The notes: a model not told the origin generated them from the sequence alone. DNA of 64,000 bases from Bacteroidaceae bacterium (GCA_017619335.1 JAFZSP010000010.1:1-64000), one strand, 5' to 3'; shown: positions 19,401 to 27,055, numbered from the stretch's first letter. Translations and numbers: made by a program.

Positions 19401-20013
19401 AGGCTCTCTGCTGCTCATGCAGCCCGGAGCAGGTTACATAGTGAACGTCGGAGAGAAACGCGATTTCAGCTATCCTGGCAGCAAAGTCATGAACGCTCCT
19501 CAAGCATCTGGTGCATCCAAAGCTTCCAGAATATCCAGGAAACCTGGAGACAATAGCCTATTCTCTCCCGTTGACTACCATCTCTTCTCCACGAATGCCA
19601 TCATGGCCGCCCGCCTCGTGGCCAACGGTCAACCTGTCAGCAACATTGAACTCGCTATCTTCAACGGAGACGAGTGCCGCGCAGCAGCCGTCACCAATGA
19701 CAACGGTATGGCCTACCTCACCATTCCTGGTGACGAAGATGCCGTCATGAATGTCAAACTCGCCGTGGCCGGTGAAATCATTGACACGCCAGTAAATGTC
19801 AACTACGAGCCTGATGCCGTCATCGGTTCTCTCAGTGCTCCATTCGTAATCAACCTTGGCAATGTGGACGGCATCCACCTTGTGAACTCCGACACCGACC
19901 TGGAGAACGGCTTCGACCTCAGCGGACGTAAGCTCTTCAACAGCAATGCCGAACACAAGCAGCTGCACAAGGGTATCTACATTATCAACGGCCAAAAGAT
20001 TGTCATCAAATGA
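10423..20013 (+). CDS. Giant exported LamG / fibronectin-type III surface protein (3196 aa)
   Basis: A signal peptide (about 1-32) starts the protein. Approximate modules are: Fn3-like 428-620; carboxypeptidase-regulatory-like 630-675 and 972-1050; LamG/concanavalin-like 682-855, 2150-2281 and 2300-2525, each followed or preceded by the typical YYPFDEG or YWKMDEGEG strand; Big_5-like 2087-2140; BACON-like 2645-2735; a module with DIVAAFIGEECRGIA (2740-2830); two GWNW segments (2862-3020); and a second copy of the latter module type (3050-3145, FNGDECRAAAVTNDNG). The end (FDLSGRKLF...GIYIINGQKIVIK) is the shared C-terminal motif. The part between about 1060 and 2080 has no recognised domain. 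LamG modules usually bind glycans, so a role in adhesion or glycan binding is likely. The downstream gene overlaps its stop by four bases. Confidence 0.85.
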   Translation: MNRTRIQTKWWQRLLLTLLMCLFAGGSSLFAASDYTHSFEEDGMSKIRHQPTLKKPWIEIEMTIYDNYGYGGFFLHSEAEEGHAGPAVYVNGEYVCSPNYELAWPGGLLDHGNWSQLNDEISKNEWWGNEYEGNGYTVRFWNPFKQEHGKDNSYVRVTMFIFPDVWEVGKQYTVKVKGKWRIVTGAFSEDDNWVEKEWTTDPFPNIWKVPDTDMTSKEEVNVSGKLEPLVSSTRIGFYTQDTKAPNVYISEEKEDMFAKTHPAGINSESYQNVKVPFVREKFNVFKDLPMQYSGKITADPKPDVWPRVKKTMKVFQWLTASVPGFAYPENVTCEKKDQWNKTITVNWNKVDTVTYDKKKRWLSTVGTWTIYNATTEAVLESGIKYDKLSRDVKLESYDTPNTIEVYFVPNQLDSLPAELMSSAEASIHPVWSFTDLTARETDEGIVLNWAHNALEDAKNNNKYYINILRTTSPDSNSWTSIGTKEVNDTTTSGTYTDASSNLEPNTTYYYQLMVTVFDTNQYSPTASARLGGSKLEGFTASQGTYSNTVKLQWNVKQVGSFDTNFTVFRRPLGSLNESDWTSIYTTSGKTATYTYDDVTAQPGNYNEYKVAITSNDDGKQTEDDILKADGFCLATGLISGNITYGTGTAVEGAKVTLKQQNPDGEIISGMRSVLLTNYGSGFKYACDQSNLNELFNSDFSIQLYAYPLLREMSTDSAYYKIMDVWSTFGLYLHYKQEDNTYRLGVSLGKKNYDSDLIIEPDAWTQINCVHKSDAAKTILYVMDGDQVKSCELDIQKEEGKVNVSDLEEDQRCVAIGNNCYFDSQDYYQGYLDEFRFWTKALAPDDIRKNYNHPLTGSESNLAIYYPFDEGLEKQTKAYDLSKKNGIANGRHAKTKVAAEGTTKVPHEEQLSQMAVTDINGYYEIRGIPFSGDGTSYTVIPTLGIHEFSPSTKSRFVSMSSLTHSGVDFKDVSSFPVSGKVFYAGTDYPVEGAYLYVDGVVCSQDGQIIQTNEEGEYTISVPIGDHFVSVEMNQHEFVDGGRYPVDPNNVGVKHNFDREIKNLDFYDATLVNFTGRVVGGDIEGKKDLGFGLSQNNIGVAELVLTPTNNTYRMNVVKQEEETTFSYETNTDTVFVASATKHINSKSWRGAGANDCKSIFIHTDSLTGEFSAMLPPLEYKLDDIKVVKTGLIMVGSSTIIDLTNAALERSDTLRRDNSSEETYTYNTKLLQTYHSTPVFNVTQEDHDDGAFGLSSYSIEDEMGKLQIDDIYTIDNGQPVYKYGGAIFEMYEYYTFKIEAYEEYVNSDSGTPVNFYVPLQDLVVTIDNALSSDQTVCNQEATDEDGETYKPGDVIQLKSNQLRLDSIGCATYKWMAGLPNIAAPYSRNISITYQIEDRTHVWNDGGLTGIVLGNLPTGNNFVTSGPDMVQMILRDPPGSKSKTEWASGTIFNRWSTHGGHVAGDIFANPEFHFGTKLVTDEGFGVAVENTNEDKFDILGGIKLGCEYHGDKKSSTNIEAVKTVSTSDDPEFVGAAGDVFIGSATNVIFGDCNNLGFHRIGTSDEVQLDVAQSVSTDMSFSTIFHYTQSYIENTLIPNLELLRNSMLKTVTQETIDGYVNKGRYPVYLTTRSPEDPNFGEPNRDKNGAPVSSGESYTMFSPEGSDESFQDSVLWVYNQIDVWEKYLKFNEEEKVRAYNNRENPDSVTYENYSFDSGTSITKSWEKQTSSGGVHHQVELDLSVFVHFATGYLWNSFGIVCNFGVDINGGYNYEHEESTTKKTAINYTLAEDGDDNALTVDIYDYGSYSPIFRTRGGQTSAPYEKEVVTKYYNPGTTIMEGTMQIEVPQIQAEKSSVTDIPSGSTATYTLRLSNASETNEELYYRLMQAEETNPYGAMLFVDGMPLTDSRIIKIPAHEAVYKTLLLKQSDQSILNYEHIGIVLASQSQYQPSTNWDVIADTVFISAYYVPSSSPVTLALSKNVINTNTSTDVVLTMTDFDRTYRGQKAFRMEYKKQGETTWTQIHEYVLNEDDMKNNSELLPKEGSSVSYTQSMKSFPDGEYLFRIVSASTYGNEEVRTTSEELALVKDMQKPTPIGVPEPADGILDIGDELSVTFNETILKGELTNEKNFKVTGVLNGAEIAHETALNLTASEAATASTEANIDLKDKDFAFDMWVNLTGEAGTLLTHGSETEKLTLGINDASQFVVTIGNSTYTSTDAVPTGKWAFLSLSLTADGKLNASVADDANTTNLFLEKAVNAYTGKGLLTVGGGTTAALHELLLWDEAHDMTTALLNRSKTKNPSTRHLIGYWKMDEGEGTTIRDYARNRHMTMADETWYLNNENKAISLDGNSYVSINASELPTSVNDDYALEFWMRGSEQTGEVQLLQMGDIALSLNAQGVLQLANTKDGAVQTFLTTASGLTDNVWHHVALNVLRQGTAAAYVDGKRCFSTNAANVGSITTNNLILGARRTSTYNEAGVAEGYTYDHPFIGQIDEVRVWNATLNGDLLIKNRKVRLTGSEDGLVAYYPFEKKQLDEGNQVSTVGDAADLTGSGLQAQLCVLDGSAKEAAYTDEAPALRTKPSETNVSFSFMASEEKVVITLNEDASTIEGCTLNFTVKNVCDENGNYSEAASWSAFVNRKELVWDESEVSCVANETAGAALTATIINKSGTQQMWTLSGMPAWLTASEDYGTTNPLGETEVTFTVSPATPIGKYEETIYLQSNNGIETPLTLYITVTGEVPDWAVNPNDFETSMNVIARVEHNGVALNDEDDIVAAFIGEECRGIAHPSYMERYDSYFITMDIYGNDGESGDIIFRAYDASDGITYPVIQADRKLSFASLALEGRYEAPVVLTITDKLEQSTELKAGWNWFSLYVTPEDMSTENVLKDIASDVLAIKNQNSWSMPDAQGVLTGSLPDTLNNVEMYAVQMKTARTLRVVGDPVNPAETPISLEKGWNWIGYYLNRISSVDDAFAGMNPVAGDIVKGQSGVSYFNDYEWAGSLLLMQPGAGYIVNVGEKRDFSYPGSKVMNAPQASGASKASRISRKPGDNSLFSPVDYHLFSTNAIMAARLVANGQPVSNIELAIFNGDECRAAAVTNDNGMAYLTIPGDEDAVMNVKLAVAGEIIDTPVNVNYEPDAVIGSLSAPFVINLGNVDGIHLVNSDTDLENGFDLSGRKLFNSNAEHKQLHKGIYIINGQKIVIK

Positions 20014-21281
20014 ACACGCATCAGTCATTATTCACCCAGAACCCAGCGGCCCTGCACGGGAGCCGCTGGGTCTCCAGGGCCTGCTGGCTTCAGCGCCTCC
20101 TCTGGGTCCTGTGCCTGCTCTGTCCACTCGGTGCGCCATCCAGCCTCCGTGCCCAGACAGCCGATCCCTTCCCTGCCGTGAACCCTCACGACTATTACGG
20201 AAACATGATGCTCACCGTGCAAGTCAAGGCCAGCGACCAAGTCATCAAAGACGTCAGCATCGCAGCCTTTGTGGGCGATGAGATTCGAGGCAAGGGAGCG
20301 CCGAAAGACCCTGCTCGTCCAGGCATAGCCTATCTCACCATCTATGGTAACACTTCTGGCGAGACGCTCACCTTCAAGGTTGCTGCCAAAGGCTTCGTCA
20401 TCGAGTGCAGTCAAAAGCTCACCTATGACGTCAATGGCATCACCGGATCACCAGACGCACCCTACGTCCTCGACATCACCAATCAGGTTCCATACGAAGG
20501 CATCACCTTGAAGGAAGAAAACGGACGACGCATCGCTATCTTCGATGACGACTCCGAAGCCACCATCAACATTCCCCTGCCTCTGAAGGTCGATTCCATT
20601 ATCTACAACCGAACCTTCATCCCTGGACAGCCCGCTGCCCTCATTCTGCCTTTCGATGTGACTGGCAACATGATTACTGGTGACAAGTTCTACCTCTTCG
20701 ACACCGTGGAGTTTGAGGACCCCAAGTGGGTCGTTACCATGCGACAAACCACAGAGACAGAGGACAACATGCCCTACGTCATCCTGCCCAACGAAGACCG
20801 CCTCACCTTTGACTTCAATGGACAACCTGTCATCCTCATGACCGAGGCGAAGACACCCCAAGCCCACAACGGCTGGACCTTCAAAGGAACCTATAGCACC
20901 CTGCGCTGGACGGAACTCAGCACGGACTACAGCATCCCTGCCAACGCAGACGATACAGGAGCCCCGCGTCACTTCACACGCCTCAACGACGGCGACTACA
21001 TCCGGCCCCTCCACTGCTACCTCAGCTACGTGGGTGAGAACCCGCCTGCAAACGCCCGTCGCCGTGTGCCGACCCAGGACATTCTACTCCCCGACTCCAT
21101 TGAACTCCGCCTCATCGATGATGACGAACCCACTGGAATATCCGAATACTCAAAGTATTCCGAGTCATCCAATTACTCCAACAGCAACGCCTTCTTCACC
21201 CTCGACGGCCGCCGCCTCGTCGGCAAGCCCACGGATTCAGGCATGTACATTTACAGGAAAAAGAAGATGATTGTCAAGTGA
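20010..21281 (+). CDS. Exported protein coupled to the giant LamG protein, sharing its C-terminal module
   Basis: The ATG overlaps the TGA of the giant gene (ATGA), which suggests translational coupling. The 423-residue product has a long basic N-terminus and then a hydrophobic signal segment (LLWVLCLLCPLGAPSSLRA). The first mature domain (about 52-155; FPAVNPHDYYGNMMLTVQVK, VAAFVGDEIRGKG) matches the DIVAAFIGEECRGIA module of the giant neighbour. A second module with ALILPFDV and MPYVILP (about 205-300) resembles the LCLPF module of other exported proteins here. The end is FTLDGRRLVGKPTDSGMYIY followed by a basic tail. The two proteins probably act together at the surface. Confidence 0.78.
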   Translation: MNTHQSLFTQNPAALHGSRWVSRACWLQRLLWVLCLLCPLGAPSSLRAQTADPFPAVNPHDYYGNMMLTVQVKASDQVIKDVSIAAFVGDEIRGKGAPKDPARPGIAYLTIYGNTSGETLTFKVAAKGFVIECSQKLTYDVNGITGSPDAPYVLDITNQVPYEGITLKEENGRRIAIFDDDSEATINIPLPLKVDSIIYNRTFIPGQPAALILPFDVTGNMITGDKFYLFDTVEFEDPKWVVTMRQTTETEDNMPYVILPNEDRLTFDFNGQPVILMTEAKTPQAHNGWTFKGTYSTLRWTELSTDYSIPANADDTGAPRHFTRLNDGDYIRPLHCYLSYVGENPPANARRRVPTQDILLPDSIELRLIDDDEPTGISEYSKYSESSNYSNSNAFFTLDGRRLVGKPTDSGMYIYRKKKMIVK

Positions 21282-21305
21282 GTTCAAAGCAACACTCCGT
21301 CTTCC

Positions 21306-21339
21306 AAAGGCACTCTCCCAATTTGGGAGGGTGCCTTTT
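21306..21339. terminator. Terminator between convergent genes
   Basis: The stem AAAGGCACTCTCCCA / TGGGAGGGTGCCTTTT has a very short loop and A/T-runs on both sides, so it can work on both strands. It lies 25 bp beyond the stop of the exported-protein operon and before the 3' end of the polysaccharide operon. The remaining bases to 21476 hold one weaker hairpin (GGACGT...ACGTCC, about 21344-21366) and nothing else that I see. Confidence 0.8.
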
Positions 21340-21476
21340 CCTATGGACGTAAACTGCGTAACGTCCAGTGGAAAAGCACTTTGCGAACAGACGAAGTGGC
21401 CAATTCGTCCAGACGCAATGCCCGCTGCAACCGTTTCTTCACCATTCACCGTCCGCCTGCCGCTCCTGAGAGGTCT

Positions 21477-22487
21477 TCAAGCAAGACACTGCATTCCCCA
21501 TTCATAAACGGCATCGATGCAGGGACAATTGAGATGTCTTTGATGAGCTGATTCGTAAATGAATCTCAGCCCGTAAGGAAAGTCCTCCGTGAAATAACGG
21601 CTTGAGAAGTCTGGCACCCAGCCATTCTCCACCGCTTTCATAGGGGATTTCAGCCCCTGAAAGGCCGGGATGGAGCACAGCTTGCGAGTGAGAGATTCTG
21701 CATCGTGGCTTTCGTAATAGTCCAGGACAGAAGGAACGGCGCCCTCTTTGAGCCCCAGGACCTTCAAAAGAATCTGAAACTCATTATCCATTTTAATGAA
21801 CAACTCGGAGGTTTCTGTCGTCCAATCAGCATAGAAGAAGGGGTTATACTCATAAACCATTCCGGGCTTCCAGTCGTGCCATAACGTATAGAGCCGGGAC
21901 GTGTGCAACAGAGGATTGCTGTTGGAGAGGCTCACCTCATAAAAGCTGTCAAGTAACACCACTGGCGTACAGAAAAGCTGTTCAAGCGTCCTTCTCACCT
22001 GTTCTTTATCAGCGGTTTGCTCCACTGCCACTCTTAACGACTCCTTGTAGCCCTTCAACTCGGCACTGTGACCATATTCTGTGGTGCGAGCAATAAAAGG
22101 AACCCGCTGGAAACCAAACAATGTCTGATGCCTGGGCAGCAAGTCCATCGCCTCGAAGAAGAAGCCTGTACTGGACACCACAGTTCCCACCCAAGCAGAC
22201 GGCTTCACATAAGGAGCTATCTGCAGCAAGACATCATGGATGGCATACCCAGGAAGACAAATCAGCACAAGGTCTGCCTCGGGAATGACATCCTCTGGAC
22301 GAGAGGACTTTTCCTGTATTCTCCCAGAGTACATCTTTCCATTCAGGTCTGTAACCTTAATTTCTGACGCCCAACGTTCAGGCCGTGTCGTCAACAATGA
22401 GACATTGTTTTCCACACCCAAGAACCCAGCACAAACGTGTCCTAAGTTTCCACCTCCACAAATCGTTATGTTCATCACGTCATTCAT
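21477..22487 (-). CDS. Opine-dehydrogenase-like NAD(P)-dependent enzyme
   Basis: The 336-residue product has a Rossmann fold at the front (ITICGGGNLGHVCAGFLG, GGGNLG as the dinucleotide-binding loop, residues about 6-24). Its overall pattern is that of the NAD/NADP octopine/nopaline dehydrogenase family. In this family the C-terminal helical domain begins around SNSNPLLHTSRLY (about 195-207), with the catalytic His in the NPLLH motif. These enzymes join the amino group of an amino acid to a 2-oxoacid by reductive condensation. The gene is the last of the polysaccharide operon and overlaps the WecG/TagA-like gene by four bases. It might make an N-(1-carboxyethyl)-type amino acid used as a polysaccharide substituent; that is inference. 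A second ATG (22475) could be the real start. Confidence 0.75.
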   Translation of the reverse strand: MNDVMNITICGGGNLGHVCAGFLGVENNVSLLTTRPERWASEIKVTDLNGKMYSGRIQEKSSRPEDVIPEADLVLICLPGYAIHDVLLQIAPYVKPSAWVGTVVSSTGFFFEAMDLLPRHQTLFGFQRVPFIARTTEYGHSAELKGYKESLRVAVEQTADKEQVRRTLEQLFCTPVVLLDSFYEVSLSNSNPLLHTSRLYTLWHDWKPGMVYEYNPFFYADWTTETSELFIKMDNEFQILLKVLGLKEGAVPSVLDYYESHDAESLTRKLCSIPAFQGLKSPMKAVENGWVPDFSSRYFTEDFPYGLRFIYESAHQRHLNCPCIDAVYEWGMQCLA

Positions 22488-23218
22488 TGGGGTTGTTGTG
22501 TCTTCGCTTTCCTACGCTCCTCAAAATACAGTCCCGGCAACGTCCTGACAATCCAGTAACAACGGCTCAACTGCTTCTTCGGGTCTTGCAGAATCCGATA
22601 AATGAATTCCATGTGCCACTTCTGCATCCACACGGGGCAACGACTCTCTTCCGTGCCGCTGTAGAACTTGAATGCAGCTCCCACACCTATCATCACGCCA
22701 GCAGAGAGATGAGGCTGCAACCGGTTCATGAAACGTTCCTGCTTGGGAGCACCCAACGCCACCCAGATGATCTTGGCACCGTCCTCCTCTATCATTCTTG
22801 CAATCCCCTCATAGTCAAACTCCTCGACTTGACGGAACGGCAACTCCACGAACTGCATCCCTTCGACAGCTGGATTCATCTTCTTCAGCTCACTGCGTAA
22901 CCCGTCCAGCGTGGCCTGATTGGCCCCCAGAAACATCATTCTGTATTTCCTGGAAGAAACGATATCCTTGAATATCTCCGAACCACAGTATTGCTGATAC
23001 TTCACGCCATAGATGGACTTCAAGTAGAGTGGTACCCAGCTGCTGTCACAGATGCTGAACAAACTTCCATTGACGACGTCCAGATAGTCCCTTTCTCTAT
23101 TCGCAATATTCAGCACCACGCCATCTGCCACGCAGATATATCCCTTCTGCGCTGCTTCAATGCGGCGATGCACCTCCTGCTTGTCAAACTCGTAATTAAT
23201 ATTGAAATATGTCTTCAT
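22484..23218 (-). CDS. WecG/TagA/CpsF-family glycosyltransferase
   Basis: The 244-residue product matches the GT26 family: CVADGVVLNIANRERD near residue 30, the MFLGANQATLDGL strand (about 93-105), and the diagnostic VALGAPKQERFM (about 152-163) and GVMIGVGAAFKFYSGT (about 172-187) motifs. Members transfer ManNAc or ManNAcA from UDP to a lipid-linked sugar early in polysaccharide assembly. The UDP-sugar dehydrogenase in the same operon could supply a uronic acid donor. The C-terminus has the WMQKWHMEFIYRILQDP segment typical of the family. Confidence 0.9.
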   Translation of the reverse strand: MKTYFNINYEFDKQEVHRRIEAAQKGYICVADGVVLNIANRERDYLDVVNGSLFSICDSSWVPLYLKSIYGVKYQQYCGSEIFKDIVSSRKYRMMFLGANQATLDGLRSELKKMNPAVEGMQFVELPFRQVEEFDYEGIARMIEEDGAKIIWVALGAPKQERFMNRLQPHLSAGVMIGVGAAFKFYSGTEESRCPVWMQKWHMEFIYRILQDPKKQLSRCYWIVRTLPGLYFEERRKAKTQQPQ

Positions 23219-23225
23219 TGTAATC

Positions 23226-23816
23226 TTATCTTACACCTTTATTGAAGCCATTTATATACTCTATATGACGCTCCTTTTCTTCGTCTGTTTGAAATCGCTC
23301 TTTGAGAACTCTTGCCGGATTCCCTCCGACGATGGCACAAGGCGGAACGTCTTTCGTCACCACAGATCCTGCAGCAACGATGGCACCATCACCAATCGTG
23401 ACACCAGCCAGGATAATGGCTCCATGGCCTATCCACACATCAGAGCCGACATACGTCTTGCCCGTATCACCCCGTCCAGAATTCCATATCGTTTGTTCTG
23501 GGATGTTTGTAAGATGGTCGTCGCGGCCAATGAAAGACACACGGGAGGCCATGAGTACATAGTTCCCGAACTCAATATCACACTGGATAAGGCATTGAGG
23601 CCCGAACTGCACATGATGTCCCATCGTAACATCTTTGTGTGGAGACCAGATGACAGTGGAAACCGGTATTCTAATGATATCATTGAACGTCAGCGAGGCC
23701 TTCACAAAAGGATATTTGATTCGCAGCATAAACCACGATCTCACATAGTTGGCAACATGGCGAATGACTGTCACCCACTTTCTCTGATCTGGTAATATAT
23801 TATTGTTCAAGTCCAT
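23226..23816 (-). CDS. Hexapeptide-repeat acyltransferase (CatB/DapH-like)
   Basis: The 196-residue product is a left-handed beta-helix transferase. Hexapeptide repeats run from about 65 to 165 ([20 protein letters not shown], then [20 protein letters not shown] and [20 protein letters not shown]), ending with the usual [14 protein letters not shown]. Such enzymes transfer acetyl or other acyl groups to sugars. I use the ATG at 23816, because the open frame's extra codons start with GTG. It overlaps the 3' end of the preceding GT4 gene by 17 bp. It is probably one of two polysaccharide O- or N-acyltransferases in this operon. Confidence 0.87.
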   Translation of the reverse strand: MDLNNNILPDQRKWVTVIRHVANYVRSWFMLRIKYPFVKASLTFNDIIRIPVSTVIWSPHKDVTMGHHVQFGPQCLIQCDIEFGNYVLMASRVSFIGRDDHLTNIPEQTIWNSGRGDTGKTYVGSDVWIGHGAIILAGVTIGDGAIVAAGSVVTKDVPPCAIVGGNPARVLKERFQTDEEKERHIEYINGFNKGVR

Positions 23817-24954
23817 AACCACAACCTGTTTTCAGTGATGCCGCAATAGCATCATAACTATATTTATATCGAACACGTGAAGAGACAACAGAGAAGTGCT
23901 GATAATCATGAATGATATCCCTGATGGCTTTCAATAGCTCTTGATAGTCTCCTGTTTGCAAGAAGATGCCATTTTGCTCTTGTTGAAAATGCCTAACATT
24001 ACCGGAAGATTTGACAATCAACGGTATGCCACAAGCTACAGCATCCTCAATGAGTGTCGTATGAAGTAAGGGCCAACAAGCCACATCTGAAAGGGCGAGT
24101 AGAGAAAGAGTTGTATCCCTGTCACACCAACCAAAATTCGAAACAAAAGGACTTTCTTTAACCGCTTCTGCGACTTCTGAATCAGACTTTCCGAATAAAA
24201 TGAGATGAAGTTGAGGAATCTCCTCTTGAAGATCTCGAATTACATTAATCAAATCAATGGTGCCCTTGGAAGCATCCATTTTACCACCACTGACCACCAG
24301 AAATGCATCGTTTGAGAAACCATATTTCTGACGCAATTCAACACGATTCAGGCCTAATGCATCTACATGATAGGTGTCACAACCAATCGGTAAAAAACCG
24401 ATCTTGTGGGAAGGGACACCAAACTTGACATGCAGATATTCACAGCGCAAAGGAGTGACACCAAAGTAACAATCCACGAGGTCTCCCAACAACTTAACTA
24501 CTGCAGAAAGCAGCACCTTATTATAACAGATGTCCCAAATCCTATTACGGGTTTCGTTGATGGCATCAGCATGATTATCTACATATAATCTTATATCTTT
24601 ATGGTTGTATTTGTACATCGTCGCCACCACTAACGAGGAACTATCTATGCCATGATGCAGAATCATATCAGGCTGTTCTTCTCTCAATAGCCGATAGAGT
24701 CCTTTGCAAAACAAGGATGTATTGGAAGTGTTGAAGAAACATTTTATCTTACGAATCCTGACACCATTGATGACATATTCAGAACCTCTTGCTCTAATGG
24801 CTGAAGCTAATTCTGGATTTTGCATATATCCAAGGTGGTCGTTGTCTGACACCACGACGACCTCATCCCCCTGCCTATATTGGTATTCAGGAAGTAAGTT
24901 GTCTTGATAGCCCCAGCCATCAATGTAATGATGAGTAATATGTACAATTTTCAT
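23800..24954 (-). CDS. Family 4 (GT-B) glycosyltransferase
   Basis: From the ATG at 24954 the product starts [19 protein letters not shown], the typical GT-B N-terminus. The frame opens 30 bp further up, but that would overlap the stop of the upstream dehydrogenase gene. The N-terminal Rossmann half includes [20 protein letters not shown]. The C-terminal half has [20 protein letters not shown] (the usual G-R/K-x-x-x-x-K-G region) and an acidic [16 protein letters not shown] donor-binding segment. It would add one sugar to the repeat unit on the cytoplasmic side of the inner membrane. Confidence 0.88.
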   Translation of the reverse strand: MKIVHITHHYIDGWGYQDNLLPEYQYRQGDEVVVVSDNDHLGYMQNPELASAIRARGSEYVINGVRIRKIKCFFNTSNTSLFCKGLYRLLREEQPDMILHHGIDSSSLVVATMYKYNHKDIRLYVDNHADAINETRNRIWDICYNKVLLSAVVKLLGDLVDCYFGVTPLRCEYLHVKFGVPSHKIGFLPIGCDTYHVDALGLNRVELRQKYGFSNDAFLVVSGGKMDASKGTIDLINVIRDLQEEIPQLHLILFGKSDSEVAEAVKESPFVSNFGWCDRDTTLSLLALSDVACWPLLHTTLIEDAVACGIPLIVKSSGNVRHFQQEQNGIFLQTGDYQELLKAIRDIIHDYQHFSVVSSRVRYKYSYDAIAASLKTGCGYGLEQ

Positions 24955-24970
24955 GTGAGCGCCTTTTTGC

Positions 24971-26254
24971 CTACAGCCTTCCATCTATGATCTCACGAGG
25001 AAGAATTCCCTTCACATCGTAAATTATTCCATTATCATTAGTAAGAGCACGGATGTCCATCTCCAAGAATTCCTTATGGGCGACAGCAAGAATGATAGCA
25101 TCGTATGTTGAAGCTTGAACTTGAGCCATTGTCTTTTCAATCTCTATTCCATACTCATGTAAAACGGATGCAGCATTTGCCCAAGGATCATAGATAGTAA
25201 TGTTGTTGGAATATTCTTCCAGTGTGTGATAGATATCCACCACCTTTGTATTACGTATATCCGGGCAATTCTCCTTGAAGGTGATTCCGAGAATAAGAAT
25301 CTTTGCATCCTTCACCAATAAGCCCTTTTTGTTCATGAGTTTAATCACTTGATTGGCCACATAATCTCCCATACCATCGTTCAAGCGACGGGCATTAGAC
25401 ATCACACGAGGTAACACACCATAGACTTGAGCTTTCTGGATGAGATAGTAAGGATCAACGCTGATACAGTGACCACCAACAAGTCCTGGAGAGAGTTTGA
25501 TAAAATTCCACTTGCTGGATGCAGCCTCGATGACATCGTGAGTATCAATACCCATCGCATTAAAGATCTTTGCCAACTCGTTCATGAAGGCAATATTCAC
25601 GTCACGTTGTGAATTCTCAATGATTTTGGAAGCTTCAGCCACCTTGATGCTTGGTGCTTTATGTGTTCCATTAACGAGCACTGAGTTGTAAACTCTATCA
25701 ACGATGTCTGCAACTTCTGAAGTACTGCCGGATGTCACTTTTTTTATCTTCTCCACAGTGTGAAGTTTATCTCCTGGATTGATGCGTTCAGGAGAATAGC
25801 CTGCATAGAAATCCACATTAAACTTCAAGCCACTGACACGTTCCACCACAGGTAAACACTCTTCCTCTGTAACGCCGGGATATACCGTGCTCTCATAGAC
25901 CACGATGTCACCCTTGGAGATTACCTTTCCCACTGTCTCAGAAGCACCCCACAGAGGTTTCAGGTCCGGACGATTGTTCTCATCCACAGGGGTGGGCACT
26001 GCTACAACATAAAAATTGCAACTGCGAATCTTCTCCAAATCCGTGGTGCAGACAAAGCCATGATTGTTAATGGCATCTTGGAGCAGTTCATCGCTCACTT
26101 CCAGTGTGGCATCATGGCCAGTCATGAGAGCATCCACACGCTTCTGGTTCATGTCATAACCAATGGTTTCATACTTGGTGGAAAAAAGACGAGCCAAAGG
26201 AAGGCCCACATATCCAAGGCCGATGACGGCAATTTTAATGTCTTTTGTTTCCAT
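24971..26254 (-). CDS. Nucleotide-sugar dehydrogenase (WbpA/TviB type)
   Basis: The 427-residue product is a full UDP-glucose/UDP-N-acetyl-hexosamine 6-dehydrogenase: NAD-binding GLGYVGLP (about 12-19), VVYESTVYPGVTEEECLP, the GYSPERINPGDKLHTV stretch, and the catalytic Cys in GLVGGHCISVDPYYL (about 262-276). The GYSPERINPG and GGHCISVDPYYL signatures are those of WbpA/TviB enzymes that oxidise UDP-GlcNAc or UDP-GalNAc to the uronic acid. It would provide an acidic sugar for the polysaccharide. The exact substrate cannot be read from sequence. A 45-bp gap separates it from the preceding acyltransferase gene. Confidence 0.9.
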   Translation of the reverse strand: METKDIKIAVIGLGYVGLPLARLFSTKYETIGYDMNQKRVDALMTGHDATLEVSDELLQDAINNHGFVCTTDLEKIRSCNFYVVAVPTPVDENNRPDLKPLWGASETVGKVISKGDIVVYESTVYPGVTEEECLPVVERVSGLKFNVDFYAGYSPERINPGDKLHTVEKIKKVTSGSTSEVADIVDRVYNSVLVNGTHKAPSIKVAEASKIIENSQRDVNIAFMNELAKIFNAMGIDTHDVIEAASSKWNFIKLSPGLVGGHCISVDPYYLIQKAQVYGVLPRVMSNARRLNDGMGDYVANQVIKLMNKKGLLVKDAKILILGITFKENCPDIRNTKVVDIYHTLEEYSNNITIYDPWANAASVLHEYGIEIEKTMAQVQASTYDAIILAVAHKEFLEMDIRALTNDNGIIYDVKGILPREIIDGRL

Positions 26255-26299
26255 ATTTTCAACTATTGCATTAAACAGCTTATTAAAAACTTCTGTAAT

Positions 26300-27049
26300 T
26301 TATCTGGTTAAATGTATGTCATTATTTCGTTTAACTGCTTCTAAAAAAGCATCAAAGGTATCAAAAGGACGAGAACGATTGAGGAACTCGTGTATATCTA
26401 CTTTCCCTTTTAACCTGAAATCGACATTGTGACGAACCTTATTATTGTTTTTGTATTCCTCTTCTGATAAGAAAAGGACCCATTCCTCTGGAAAATCTCC
26501 CATCTCCAACTTTTCTATACCCCCTTTTTGCTTAGCCAGTTCTATAGCATATTCGAATGCTTCTGATAATTGTTGGTTCTTGCGTTTCTTATAATATTCA
26601 TCAAGAGAACAAATCACCTTTGCAGGTACACCGACAGCTACAGAATTCTGAGGGATGGAACTTGAGACTATTGAACCGGCTCCTATTATACAATTATCAC
26701 CGATAGTAACCCCTTTCAAAATTGTAACATTCCGACCAAAAACAATGTTACTCCCAATCTTAACCCGGCCTGATGAGTTAACAAAATCTTTATAATAGCC
26801 TCTGAAAACAAATGAGGTAAAGTCGTGAGTAAGAACAACAAAGTTGTCATTGATATCCAAGTTATCACCAAGTTCCACAAGACAAGGACGATTAGTGTCT
26901 ATCAAAGTGTGGGCAGGGTATCTGAATTTTACATTTTGACCTACCCGTATTCCCATTTTTCGCAAATAGGACACATATTCTTCTCCACTCATGGATTCTC
27001 TCCATAAACGTCGGATTATAGTCTTTAGTCTTTGAATATATCTAACCAT
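26300..27049 (-). CDS. Hexapeptide-repeat acyltransferase with a C-terminal extension
   Basis: The 249-residue product has beta-helix repeats from about residue 30 to 165 (RVGQNVKFRYPAHTLID, VKIGSNIVFGRNVTILKGVT, IGDNCIIGAGSIVSSSIPQN, SVAVGVPAKVICSLDEYY). After the usual GVPAKV end it has about 80 more charged residues (KQKGGIEKLEMGDFPEEW...), a region I do not recognise. It probably acylates a sugar of the repeat unit. It is six bases downstream of a GT2 gene on the same transcript. Confidence 0.85.
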   Translation of the reverse strand: MVRYIQRLKTIIRRLWRESMSGEEYVSYLRKMGIRVGQNVKFRYPAHTLIDTNRPCLVELGDNLDINDNFVVLTHDFTSFVFRGYYKDFVNSSGRVKIGSNIVFGRNVTILKGVTIGDNCIIGAGSIVSSSIPQNSVAVGVPAKVICSLDEYYKKRKNQQLSEAFEYAIELAKQKGGIEKLEMGDFPEEWVLFLSEEEYKNNNKVRHNVDFRLKGKVDIHEFLNRSRPFDTFDAFLEAVKRNNDIHLTR

Positions 27050-27055
27050 AGCGTA

